A DNA stretch of 8,185 nt from Caldisericia bacterium (GCA_028708485.1 JAQVYZ010000034.1:1-8185); one strand, 5' to 3'. Positions 1 to 6,287 are shown, numbered from the stretch's first letter. Notes: a model not told the origin generated them from the sequence alone. Made by a program: numbers and translations.

Positions 1-369
1 TTTAATATTGTCTTTAAAAGCTTTCTCAAGGTTCCTGACCTGGGCTTTTGGTCGAATGCCTTGTCTTATTGCCATTCTGCGAAGTCCGTCCATCACCCCT
101 TTAATGTCCACGCCTTGCGGACAACGGGTGCTGCAAGTTTCGCAGAAGATGCAATTCCAAATAGTCTGGGAGTTTAAGATTTTCTCCTTCATCCCCATCT
201 GGCTGAATCGAATCGTTTGGGATGGAGAGATATCCATCAGATAGTTGGCAGGGCAACCAGCGGTGCACTTGCCACATTGGTAGCATTTTTTAACATCCGT
301 GCCGGATTCTTTCTCCAGGACTTCAGCGAATGCCAGCTGATCAAGATCTTTTGTGATTTCTATAAGCAT
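1..369 (-). CDS. hdrC: Heterodisulfide reductase subunit C-like 4Fe-4S protein (HdrC), 3' end outside window
   Basis: The first 123 codons of a minus-strand gene are present and its 3' end lies beyond base 1. The protein has two ferredoxin-type cluster motifs: C29-x2-C32-x2-C35-x3-C39-P and C73-x2-C76-x2-C79-x3-C83-P, the second ending TRCPQGVDI. This pair with about 40 residues between is typical of HdrC, which passes electrons between HdrA and the HdrB active-site subunit in heterodisulfide-reductase-type complexes; such complexes are common in anaerobes. HdrC proteins are usually about 180-195 residues, so roughly two thirds is visible. The ATG at 369 is preceded by AAAGGAG with a 4-nt gap. 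It lies 15 nt after the htpX stop, so it is probably the fifth gene of the rpiB operon. HdrB and HdrA may follow outside the window (inference). It could also be the HdrC-like subunit of a related oxidoreductase. Confidence 0.88.
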   Translation of the reverse strand, partial: MLIEITKDLDQLAFAEVLEKESGTDVKKCYQCGKCTAGCPANYLMDISPSQTIRFSQMGMKEKILNSQTIWNCIFCETCSTRCPQGVDIKGVMDGLRRMAIRQGIRPKAQVRNLEKAFKDNIK

Positions 370-384
370 AATGCTCCTTTCCTA

Positions 385-1287
385 TTATTTAATATAAGCC
401 ATATGTTCTAAACGGGCGATACGCTCTTCAATAGGAGGGTGGGTAGCGAAAAGGGAAGCTGCGTTAAAGTGTAAGCGTGGTTCAGTAAAATATAACGGCG
501 CAACAGCATCGTTGGATGTGGTTGCTTTAATGGTGACCGTTTGCAGTTTTTTTAAAGCACTGGCCAATCCCGCAGGATCCCTGGTCATCATAGCAGCGCT
601 TGCATCAGCCAAATACTCTCTCTGTCTGGAAATAGCCAATTGTATCAGCTTGGCGACAATCGGAGCCAGAATAGCAAAGGCAAGGCCAATTAAAATCATG
701 ATACCACCAGATCCTCCTCTGTCATTACTTCTTCTTCTGGATCCTCCAAAAGCCCAGCTGTTCCTGAAAAAGGAAGCAATAATAACGATCATGCCGGCCA
801 TCACGGCGACTATCGTAGCGTAAAGAATGTCCCTGTTTTGGATATGAGACATCTCATGGGCGACCACACCTTGCAACTCCTCACGGTTCATGAGCTGCAA
901 TAAGCCTTCGTTAACCGCCAAACTGGCATGTTCCGGATCACGTCCTGCCGCAAACGCATTCGGAGAAGGATCTGGCACTATATACACTTTTGGCATAGCC
1001 GTCCCAGAGGAAATACTCATCTCCTTGACCACATTATAAAACTGGCTGGAGGAATTCGGATCCACTTCCTTGGCACCGACCGTGGAAAGCAAGACTGAAT
1101 CGCCGGAAAAATAACTTAGCAGAAATAATCCGACTGAAATGATTGCACCTATGACGATACCCAGTACTCCACCACCGGTAGTCCAGGCTTCACCAATAAA
1201 ATAACAAGCCAAAATAATAATGACAGTGAAAATAAACACTAGTAAAAAAGTGTTTCTCTTATTGCTGGCTATTTGGTCATAGATCAT
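385..1287 (-). CDS. htpX: HtpX-like M48 zinc metalloprotease, integral membrane
   Basis: This 300-residue protein belongs to the M48 HtpX family of membrane-bound proteases that degrade damaged or misfolded membrane proteins. Two N-terminal membrane segments (about 14-32 and 38-60) are followed by a soluble part with the zinc site HEMSH (144-148) in VVAHEMSHIQNRD. A hydrophobic hairpin spans about 157-175 and 196-220. The likely third zinc ligand is E224 in QREYLADA, and the C-terminal HPPIEERIARL (about 283-293) is also typical. A Ser/Arg/Gly-rich linker lies at 183-195. Length is normal for the family. The start codon overlaps the lemA stop as ATGA (4 nt), implying translational coupling. 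LemA-HtpX pairing is a recurrent arrangement in bacteria, although the function of the pair is not well understood. No internal frameshift or missing catalytic residue is seen. Confidence 0.95.
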   Translation of the reverse strand: MIYDQIASNKRNTFLLVFIFTVIIILACYFIGEAWTTGGGVLGIVIGAIISVGLFLLSYFSGDSVLLSTVGAKEVDPNSSSQFYNVVKEMSISSGTAMPKVYIVPDPSPNAFAAGRDPEHASLAVNEGLLQLMNREELQGVVAHEMSHIQNRDILYATIVAVMAGMIVIIASFFRNSWAFGGSRRRSNDRGGSGGIMILIGLAFAILAPIVAKLIQLAISRQREYLADASAAMMTRDPAGLASALKKLQTVTIKATTSNDAVAPLYFTEPRLHFNAASLFATHPPIEERIARLEHMAYIK

Positions 1288-1835
1288 ATTGTAAGGTCCA
1301 CCTTGGGAGCGTCTTTGACTTGCTGTTGATCAACTTCAAAATACTCTCTGGCTTTAAAACCGAAAATATTGGCAATAAAGCTGGAGGGAAAAGTCTGTAT
1401 AGACTGGTTGAAACGCATCACGATGTCATTATAAAACTGTCTGGAAAAAGCAATCTTATTTTCCGTGGTGGTTAATTCTTCCTGTAATTTCAAAACATTT
1501 TCATTCGCTTTCAAATCAGGATAGTTTTCCATCACAGCAAAAATATTATGGACCGCTTGGGTCAGTTTGTCTTCTGCAGGTCCTGATGTTGCCGGGGTTT
1601 TTGCCTGCATAGCAGCGGTTCTTGCATTGGTGACGCTCTCCAAAACTTCTTTCTCGTATTTCATATACCCTTTGACGGTATCGATTAAGTTCGGAATAAG
1701 ATCATACCTTCTTTTTAGCTCCACATTAATTTGAGCCCATGCATTTTCAATACGGTTTCGAAGTATGACAAAAGTGTTGTATTTCGACATCACCCATAAC
1801 GCAATCAAAACGATAGCGCCTAAAATCCATAACAT
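1284..1835 (-). CDS. lemA: LemA family membrane protein
   Basis: This 183-residue protein is a full-length LemA family member. It has one N-terminal membrane helix (about 2-17), and the rest is predicted to be helical. Family hallmarks are visible: ENAWAQINVELKRRYDLIPNLI (30-51), YPDLKANENVLKLQEEL (105-121), ENKIAFSRQFYND (125-137) and FPSSFIANIFGFKAREYFE (149-167). The molecular function is unknown. The gene frequently sits beside htpX-like proteases, as it does here with an ATGA overlap, so the two are probably co-translated. The start is well supported by a strong SD, GAGGAGGT, ending 6-7 nt before the ATG. The gap to the upstream glyA stop is 27 nt, so it is probably co-transcribed from the rpiB promoter. 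Confidence 0.95.
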   Translation of the reverse strand: MLWILGAIVLIALWVMSKYNTFVILRNRIENAWAQINVELKRRYDLIPNLIDTVKGYMKYEKEVLESVTNARTAAMQAKTPATSGPAEDKLTQAVHNIFAVMENYPDLKANENVLKLQEELTTTENKIAFSRQFYNDIVMRFNQSIQTFPSSFIANIFGFKAREYFEVDQQQVKDAPKVDLTI

Positions 1836-1862
1836 ACTATTACCTCCTCATGAAAGTTTTCA

Positions 1863-3116
1863 TCAAATATACGTTAATCCCTCGTAAACAGGGAATTTCG
1901 CGGTTAGCTGTTTCACAGCTTGCGCCACATGATTCAGGTGGGTAGCATCGTCCTTATGGCTAAGGGCATCAAAAATCAGTTCGGCAATGATTTCCATTTC
2001 TGGCTCTTTCATGCCTCTGGTCGTCAAAGCCGGGGTACCAACTCTGATACCGCTGGTTACCATGGGCTTCTCAGGATCAAACGGAATCGTATTCTTATTC
2101 ACGGTGATGCCAATATTATCCAGAACGGTTTCTGCTTCTTTGCCGGTGATACGAATCGGTCGTAAGTCTACCAGCATGAGATGGTTATCCGTTCCGCCGG
2201 ACACGATCCGAAGTCCTTTTCTAGCTAATGATTCACTTAATTTTTTAGCGTTGCTGATTACTTGTCGCTGATAAACCTTGAAATCATCACTTAACGCTTC
2301 CTTGAAAGCAACGGCTTTAGAAGCGATGACATGCATCAAAGGTCCTCCCTGGATGCCGGGGAACACAGCCCTGTCAAGTGCCTTCGCGTACTCTTCCTTA
2401 CACAGGATCAATCCTCCGCGGGGTCCTCTGAGTGTTTTGTGTGTAGTGGTTGTGACAAAATCAGCATAGGGAACCGGGCTGGGATGAAAACCTGTCACGA
2501 TCAAGCCGGCAATATGAGCCACATCTGTCATAAGATAGGCGCCTACAGACTTAGCGATCTCCTGAAATTTCGGGAAATCGATCTGTCGTGGATAAGCGCT
2601 CGCTCCCGCTATAATGATCTTCGGTTTAGCCTGTTCAGCAATTTTGGCGACCTCATTGTAATCAATTCTCTCTGTCGTAGGATCCACCCCATAAGAGACT
2701 ACTTGAAAATATTTTCCGGATATGCTCAGTGGATGCCCATGGGTTAAATGACCGCCATGAGATAGATTCATGCCCATAATTAAGTCACCCGGGTTGAGCA
2801 CTGTAAAATAGACAGAGGTATTGGCTTGTGCGCCGGAATGAGGCTGTACGTTGGCATGGTCTGCTTTAAAGAGTGCTTTCGCCCGTTCAATGGCTAAAGT
2901 CTCCATCACATCAACGTATTCACATCCTCCGTAATAGCGTTTACCAGGATAACCTTCCGCGTATTTATTGGTTCCGACAGAACCCAAGGCTTCCAGAACG
3001 GCCCGGCTGACGATATTTTCTGAGGCAATCAATTCCAGTTTATTCCGTTGCCGGTTGAGCTCATTTTCTATAGCCTGGGCAATCTCCGGATCTGTATTGA
3101 ATAAGTTATGATTCAT
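1863..3116 (-). CDS. glyA: Serine hydroxymethyltransferase
   Basis: This 417-residue PLP enzyme interconverts serine plus tetrahydrofolate with glycine plus 5,10-methylene-tetrahydrofolate, supplying cytosolic one-carbon units. Recognisable elements are LIASENIVSRAVLEALGS (29-46), NKYAEGYPGKRYYGG (50-64), the PLP-contacting TDVAHIAGL (197-205, Asp198 and His201), and the Schiff-base lysine K227 in TTTTHKTLRGPRGG. TSGIRVGTPALTTRGM lies near the C-terminus. Length and motifs are complete, so it should be active. The start overlaps the last 11 nt of rpiB, and a purine-rich GGAG/GAGAG stretch precedes the ATG. An rpiB-glyA order is found in many bacteria. No dedicated promoter is evident, so transcription from the rpiB promoter is inferred. 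Confidence 0.98.
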   Translation of the reverse strand: MNHNLFNTDPEIAQAIENELNRQRNKLELIASENIVSRAVLEALGSVGTNKYAEGYPGKRYYGGCEYVDVMETLAIERAKALFKADHANVQPHSGAQANTSVYFTVLNPGDLIMGMNLSHGGHLTHGHPLSISGKYFQVVSYGVDPTTERIDYNEVAKIAEQAKPKIIIAGASAYPRQIDFPKFQEIAKSVGAYLMTDVAHIAGLIVTGFHPSPVPYADFVTTTTHKTLRGPRGGLILCKEEYAKALDRAVFPGIQGGPLMHVIASKAVAFKEALSDDFKVYQRQVISNAKKLSESLARKGLRIVSGGTDNHLMLVDLRPIRITGKEAETVLDNIGITVNKNTIPFDPEKPMVTSGIRVGTPALTTRGMKEPEMEIIAELIFDALSHKDDATHLNHVAQAVKQLTAKFPVYEGLTYI

Positions 3117-3570
3117 GTTTACTCTCTTTCTCCAATTCCTGGATTAATGACAACCGATGAGAATGTCTTCCCTCATCGAAAGGTGTATTAAGAAAAAATT
3201 CTACGATACTATAAGCCATCAAATACCCAATCATTCTTCCGCCAAGACAAAGTACATTAGCATTGTTGTGAGCTCTGCTCATTTTTGCAGACACAGGCTC
3301 ATGGCAGAGAGCTGCCCGGATACCCGGTATTTTGTTAGCGGTTATGGACATCCCAATCCCGGTTCCACAGATCAGAACACCGATTGAACCGGCTTCTTTA
3401 AGTACTTTTTTGCACACAGATATAGCAATGTCGGGATAATGAGCTGATGCTTCGTTGAATACGCCGCAATCTTCTATGGAATAACCTTTTCCGGACAAAA
3501 AAGCATACAAACCCTGCTTCAATAAAAACCCACCATGATCAGAACCCAAATAGATTTTGGTCATATCCAT
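3106..3570 (-). CDS. rpiB: Ribose-5-phosphate isomerase B
   Basis: This protein of 154 residues (152 if the second Met is used) is an RpiB/LacAB-family sugar-phosphate isomerase interconverting ribose-5-phosphate and ribulose-5-phosphate in the cytosolic non-oxidative pentose phosphate pathway. Family signatures are YLGSDHGG (7-14), the ICGTGIGMSITANK active-site loop (68-80, with Cys69 at the usual catalytic position), RAALCHEPVSAKMSRAHNNANVLCLGGR (85-112) and FDEGRHSHR near the C-terminus. The start is ambiguous: ATG at 3570 lies only 8 nt after a perfect -10 box, which favours leaderless initiation, whereas ATG at 3564 (MTKIYLG) has AGGG 6 nt upstream. It is the first gene of the five-gene minus-strand operon and overlaps glyA by 11 nt. 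Confidence 0.96.
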   Translation of the reverse strand: MDMTKIYLGSDHGGFLLKQGLYAFLSGKGYSIEDCGVFNEASAHYPDIAISVCKKVLKEAGSIGVLICGTGIGMSITANKIPGIRAALCHEPVSAKMSRAHNNANVLCLGGRMIGYLMAYSIVEFFLNTPFDEGRHSHRLSLIQELEKESKHES

Positions 3571-3578
3571 CCCTAAAG

Positions 3579-3607
3579 ATTATAGGTTTTTTTCTTACCC
3601 TTTTCAA
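3579..3607 (-). promoter_or_regulatory. Sigma-A/sigma-70-like promoter of the rpiB-glyA-lemA-htpX-hdrC operon
   Basis: On the minus strand there is a -35 box TTGAAA (3607-3602), a 17-nt spacer, and a consensus -10 box TATAAT (3584-3579). The expected transcription start is near 3572-3570, practically at the first rpiB ATG (3570). The mRNA would therefore have a leader of only about 0-8 nt. Box quality and spacing make this the best promoter in the window; the start site itself is inferred. Confidence 0.75.
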
Positions 3608-3650
3608 TAATGCCTTTCTTAGATGAATTGGCAAGTTTTCTATGATCGGT

Positions 3651-3679
3651 TTGTTTTATCCTGTTCAGTCAAGTACAAT
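3651..3679 (+). promoter_or_regulatory. Probable promoter giving a leaderless mRNA for the gene at 3686
   Basis: TTGTTT (3651-3656), a 17-nt spacer and TACAAT (3674-3679) lie just before the ATG at 3686. The conventional +1, seven bases after the -10 box, falls exactly on the A of the ATG. No SD-like sequence precedes the start, which agrees with leaderless translation. A competing TATGAT at 3641-3646 could give a leader of about 30 nt, but its -35 (TTAGAT, 16-nt spacer) is poor. Confidence 0.45.
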
Positions 3680-3685
3680 TGATCC

Positions 3686-4483
3686 ATGAAAAGAAGACTT
3701 CCAGGTTTATGGGTAAGCATCGGTTTGTTAATATTTTTTTCGTTTTTACCAGTCACTCACAATCTGCAAGCCAAACCGTTTACTCATAAGGAAACTTATG
3801 GAAAATGGACAAAAAAGGTTGCCTCTGATGGCTCAGAATCTCCTCTGTATATAACTTTTGCCAAAGAATACAGCACTCCCGATGAACAAGGAGTAGTGTA
3901 TGACCGTGCTTCTATCACTGTGATGGAGCCACCCAGCGACCATAACTCCTATGAAGAGTTTTCAAAGTTCATGTCACCGGAAAGCATACAGCAACCGGAG
4001 AATATCCGCCTGACCGCAAATCCGGTTGAAAGTTACACTATGTATATTGGAGGAATTAAAGCAAAAGTTCTTAGCGGAACCGGTTCTATGGTTTCTCTGA
4101 ATGGATCGACTCCCAACTTTCACTTGTTAGGAAAAGGATACTACCTGACATTACGGGATCGAGTTATTGAGATTTTAGCCCAGGTACAGGCAGTTAAAGG
4201 AGATCTCAAGAAAATAGAGGCTGAGATCGATGAATTAGTGACCAGCTTTAGGTTTGGAGAAGCAGAAGATTTGATCATTGTTAGAGCAATAAAAGGAATT
4301 CCTTTTCAGCTAACCAACTCTTCTTCAACCATGCCAATAAAGCCAACCAAATTACAAATTCCCTGGGATTGGATGATATTAGTTGGGGTATCAATCGGGC
4401 TAATTATCTTAGTTTGGCTTATCCATAAAAACCAAAGAAGATCCTCTACTGGAAAATTAGGTAAGAAAAAACGTACGAAATAA
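3686..4483 (+). CDS. Secreted, C-terminally membrane-anchored protein of unknown function
   Basis: I do not recognise this 265-residue protein. It starts with a clear signal peptide: MKRR, a hydrophobic core at about 8-24, and a likely signal peptidase I site after NLQA (residue 29). An extracytoplasmic domain follows (30-225). Residues 227-246 form a second hydrophobic helix, ending in a strongly basic tail (HKNQRRSS...GKKKRTK), so the predicted topology is a type I single-pass anchor with the domain outside. Within the domain, a run like YYLTLRDRVIEILAQV followed by a helix and LVTSFRFGE (about 152-191) resembles the end of PsbP/DUF1795-like folds; this is only a pattern impression. There is no upstream SD; a -10 box lies 6 nt before the ATG. 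It diverges from rpiB and converges on the VOC gene 14 nt away. Confidence 0.8.
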   Translation: MKRRLPGLWVSIGLLIFFSFLPVTHNLQAKPFTHKETYGKWTKKVASDGSESPLYITFAKEYSTPDEQGVVYDRASITVMEPPSDHNSYEEFSKFMSPESIQQPENIRLTANPVESYTMYIGGIKAKVLSGTGSMVSLNGSTPNFHLLGKGYYLTLRDRVIEILAQVQAVKGDLKKIEAEIDELVTSFRFGEAEDLIIVRAIKGIPFQLTNSSSTMPIKPTKLQIPWDWMILVGVSIGLIILVWLIHKNQRRSSTGKLGKKKRTK

Positions 4484-4503
4484 TATTCAGCTTGAATTTA
4501 TTT
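4478..4503. terminator. AT-rich hairpin between convergent genes, possible bidirectional terminator
   Basis: The arms 4478-4489 and 4493-4503 pair over 11 bp with one bulged T and a 3-nt GCT loop. Both convergent stop codons (TAA at 4481-4483, and the minus-strand TAA at 4498-4500) lie within the arms. The stem is almost all A-T apart from one C-G pair and no long U tract follows, so terminator strength is doubtful. Confidence 0.35.
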
Positions 4504-5007
4504 CTTTGATATTTCTTTCATACCAATTAGAATTACAGGTATCCCATTCGGAGTTTCGAAAGAAGCTTTCTGAAAAAGACCATTTTCATCATATTCTTCG
4601 GGGGGTTTAATAAATTTCACTCCCAATTTCCCTAATTTTTCATAGGTTTGATTCAAGTCGCGAATGAAAAATTGAATAGAGAGAGAATCTCCTGGAGAAG
4701 CATCCTGCTTCCGACTCACTTTGGAAAAGCTGATACTAAACTGCTCTTCAGGCGGTACAACCATTGCAAATTCCTCGGATATCATTTTGACATCAAACCC
4801 AAGAATATCGGTAAAAAATCCTAATTCTGCCTTGAAATCCAAGATATAATACTGCACGGTAAACTGCCATATTTTGCCGAATTCAGCAAAAAAATGATTC
4901 GCAGGCATAGTCCACTGCTGATTCCAGGCTTCTTCTGACACAGCATGGGTCACCACAGACAACCGCTTTTTACCAAATTCCTGGCACTTTTTTACAAAAG
5001 GATCCAA
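4498..5007 (-). CDS. VOC-superfamily (glyoxalase/bleomycin-resistance fold) protein
   Basis: This cytosolic protein of about 169 residues has a VOC-like beta-alpha-beta-beta-beta domain in its C-terminal two thirds: WQFTVQYYILDFKAELGFFTDILGFDV, then SISFSKV, SLSIQFFIRDLNQTYEKLGKLGVKFIKPPEE, and FETPNGIPVILIG. These match strand-helix 'yrdiLGF', 'v.Dl...y..l...Gv' and 'f.DP.G..i.l' features of the superfamily. I cannot identify a clear metal-ligand triad, so no enzyme activity is assigned. About 50 N-terminal residues precede the domain. I chose TTG at 5007 as the start because AGGAGGAG (5019-5012) lies 4-7 nt before it. The longer ATG at 5022 would place this strong SD inside the coding region and has only AGGGAG 12 nt upstream. 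It converges on the 3686 gene. Confidence 0.75.
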   Translation of the reverse strand: MDPFVKKCQEFGKKRLSVVTHAVSEEAWNQQWTMPANHFFAEFGKIWQFTVQYYILDFKAELGFFTDILGFDVKMISEEFAMVVPPEEQFSISFSKVSRKQDASPGDSLSIQFFIRDLNQTYEKLGKLGVKFIKPPEEYDENGLFQKASFETPNGIPVILIGMKEISKK

Positions 5008-5011
5008 ACCA

Positions 5012-5019
5012 CTCCTCCT
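5012..5019 (-). promoter_or_regulatory. Strong ribosome binding site inside the longest ORF, favouring the TTG start at 5007
   Basis: On the minus strand the sequence reads ATG-AGGAGGAG-TGGT-TTG. The SD match sits just after the first ATG (5022) and at good spacing for the in-frame TTG (5007). This argues that the annotated protein should begin with the TTG, dropping the residues MRRSG. Confidence 0.6.
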
Positions 5020-5070
5020 CATTGAATGAAGCAGCTCCCTATAACAATAAAAGGAATTAAAAAAAGATAT

Positions 5071-5109
5071 TCAAAGTAAATCGTCAAAATAAAACTTTAT
5101 TTACTTTGA
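5071..5109. repeat. Perfect 11-bp inverted repeat in the VOC/OB-fold divergent intergenic region
   Basis: TCAAAGTAAAT (5071-5081) and ATTTACTTTGA (5099-5109) are exact inverted copies separated by 17 nt, centred near 5090. A variant copy, TCAAAATAAA (5084-5093), lies in the loop 13 nt after the first arm, so the motif recurs at about one helical turn. The position between divergent genes suggests a regulator binding site, but no regulator gene is adjacent. About 260 bases (5023-5283) hold no convincing gene other than this element and the promoter and RBS of the OB-fold gene. Confidence 0.6.
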
Positions 5110-5250
5110 TTTTATTTTAAAATCCAATGAATGCAAATTAAAAAATGTATAAATTTTGTTTTAAAAACTTTTTTTCACCCATTTCAAAATTTTTTCGTTA
5201 TCCAACACCCCCGTCCCCTTGGGTTTACTATGCATTTTGTTCTTTCGCGA

Positions 5251-5256
5251 TATAAT
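5251..5256 (+). promoter_or_regulatory. Consensus -10 box for the OB-fold gene
   Basis: TATAAT at 5251-5256 lies 27 nt before the ATG at 5284, giving a predicted start near 5263. No good -35 hexamer is present at 16-18 nt; TTTACT (5224-5229) is 21 nt upstream. A clear SD (GGGAGG, 5272-5277) follows, 6 nt before the ATG, so this gene uses a conventional leader. Confidence 0.5.
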
Positions 5257-5283
5257 GACAAAAAGTATTTTGGGAGGTCTTCA

Positions 5284-5811
5284 ATGGAAGAGCCGACAAA
5301 AAAGAAAAAGCTGTGGTTTGATTTAACGGATAAGTCGATCAAAAAGAAAAAACCGTGGTATGAGCAATGGTGGCCTGTTACGCTGATGGTGATCATCGGA
5401 CTCGTTATTGCGGGGAATGTCATCGGCGGAGGGGATAAGGAAAAAGCGGCGACGGCCATACGGGATTCAACAATTGCAAGCAGCAGCTTAGAAACAAAAG
5501 TGATGGAGATCCCCCCTTCTATTAATGCGAAAACGCTTTATCGGGAATACGAAGCGGATGCGGTAAAAGCGGATTTGAAATATAAAGATAAGGTTTATAT
5601 CATCTTTGGTTTCATCGGGTCGATTAAAAAGGATATTACCAAAACCACCAATATTTTAATAGGAGAAAATGGAGATATTTGTTTGATGATCGTTCATGAT
5701 ACGGATTTTGCCAATCTCAAAGCAGGCGATTCCATCACGGTGAAAGGCAAGATCATCGGATTTGTGACTAAAGTGGCGATCGCCGACTGCGAGTTGATTG
5801 AACAACGTTAG
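5284..5811 (+). CDS. Membrane-anchored OB-fold protein (tRNA_anti-like family)
   Basis: This 175-residue protein has a basic N-terminus containing two KKKK-type clusters (6-9 and 20-23) and one membrane helix (about 31-49, VTLMVIIGLVIAGNVIGGG). A C-terminal OB-fold domain (about 82-172) follows. That domain shows the tRNA_anti-like pattern: LYREYEADAVKADLKYKDKVYIIFG, then ILIGENGDICLMIVHD, then FANLKAGDSITVKGKIIGF and IADCELI at the end. Such proteins are common in bacteria, and the role and ligand are unknown; despite the family name, no link to tRNA is implied. The anchor probably leaves the short tail in the cytoplasm and the OB fold outside (inference from positive-inside charge). The start at 5284 is fixed by GGGAGG with 6-nt spacing; the open frame upstream to 5131 is not used. 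A remnant of a similar domain lies at 7018-7149. Confidence 0.85.
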   Translation: MEEPTKKKKLWFDLTDKSIKKKKPWYEQWWPVTLMVIIGLVIAGNVIGGGDKEKAATAIRDSTIASSSLETKVMEIPPSINAKTLYREYEADAVKADLKYKDKVYIIFGFIGSIKKDITKTTNILIGENGDICLMIVHDTDFANLKAGDSITVKGKIIGFVTKVAIADCELIEQR

Positions 5812-5841
5812 TGCCTGTCACTGGCTGGCAATCCGGTATAA

Positions 5842-6222
5842 CTACCATTTTGCCCGGTGTATGGTCGATTTGATGGTTCCTTTGGGCATATCGTATAGTA
5901 CCGCTATTTCTCCATAACTGACATCATTCATCACCAATTCCAGCAGATTGCGGTACAGAGAATCGAGCTGGTTGATCTGCTGTTTGAACTGAGCAATCCT
6001 TACTTTTTCTTCCATTGCGGTTTCAATCGACTCATCGGTGACGGCATTGCCGACTTCCTCGTCAAAAAGCCGGGTTCGGAGCGTTTCAGCTTTTCTCCCC
6101 CGGCAAGATTGTTTTATTTCAATCCAGAAATCTGTCAAGTATTTTGAATCAGTTTTTTTGTAACCATCCAAGATACTTCAAACAGATTTTTAACGATAAA
6201 ACTCATTGCCATCTTTTTCCAT
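5842..6222 (-). pseudogene. Remnant of an ECF-type RNA polymerase sigma factor
   Basis: An open stretch of 109 codons (6171-5842) encodes a recognisable sigma-70 region 4: QINQLDSLYRNLLELVMNDVSYGEIAVLYDMPKGTIKSTIHRAK, with the helix-turn-helix S(Y)GEIA...GTIKS. The preceding residues (FWIEIKQSCRGRKAETLRTR...DESIETAMEEKV) resemble the usual linker between regions 2 and 4. Region 2, needed for core binding and -10 recognition, is absent: ECF factors are normally about 160-200 residues. The only start of the open part is a TTG at 6171 without SD. In the same frame, 17 codons upstream, an ATG at 6222 begins MEKDGNEFYR, but stops at 6192-6190 (TAA) and 6180-6178 (TGA) interrupt it. The frame ends right after HRAKW. 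I judge it a decayed gene; a short regulator using only region 4 is the alternative. Confidence 0.6.
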
Positions 6223-6287
6223 GCATGGTTGTATAATTTTTTAATAAGATCTAATAATCTTCTCTTATATTTAGGAACCTCCTTGGC

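Noticed and set aside
512..823. 103-codon plus-strand ORF with hydrophobic stretches inside htpX
   Set aside because: It is the reverse-complement shadow of htpX; the hydrophobicity reflects the membrane segments encoded on the other strand.
2331..2747. 138-codon plus-strand ORF inside glyA
   Set aside because: It is an antisense shadow of the strongly conserved glyA coding sequence with no RBS or recognisable domain.
5082..5087. TTGACG on the minus strand as a -35 box for the VOC gene
   Set aside because: At 17 nt the -10 position reads TTTTTT and the nearest plausible -10 boxes have spacers of 9 or 20 nt, so no promoter is called.
5131..5283. Upstream in-frame extension of the OB-fold gene (51 extra codons)
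   Set aside because: It is very AT-rich, has no SD at its ATG, and overlaps a consensus -10 box at 5251. A GGGAGG site with 6-nt spacing fixes the start at 5284.
5811..5833. GTGCCTGTCAC...GGCTGGCA between the OB-fold gene and the sigma remnant, resembling part of a REP-like hairpin or a terminator
   Set aside because: Only short, imperfect pairing is possible, no U tract follows, and no second copy is seen in the window.
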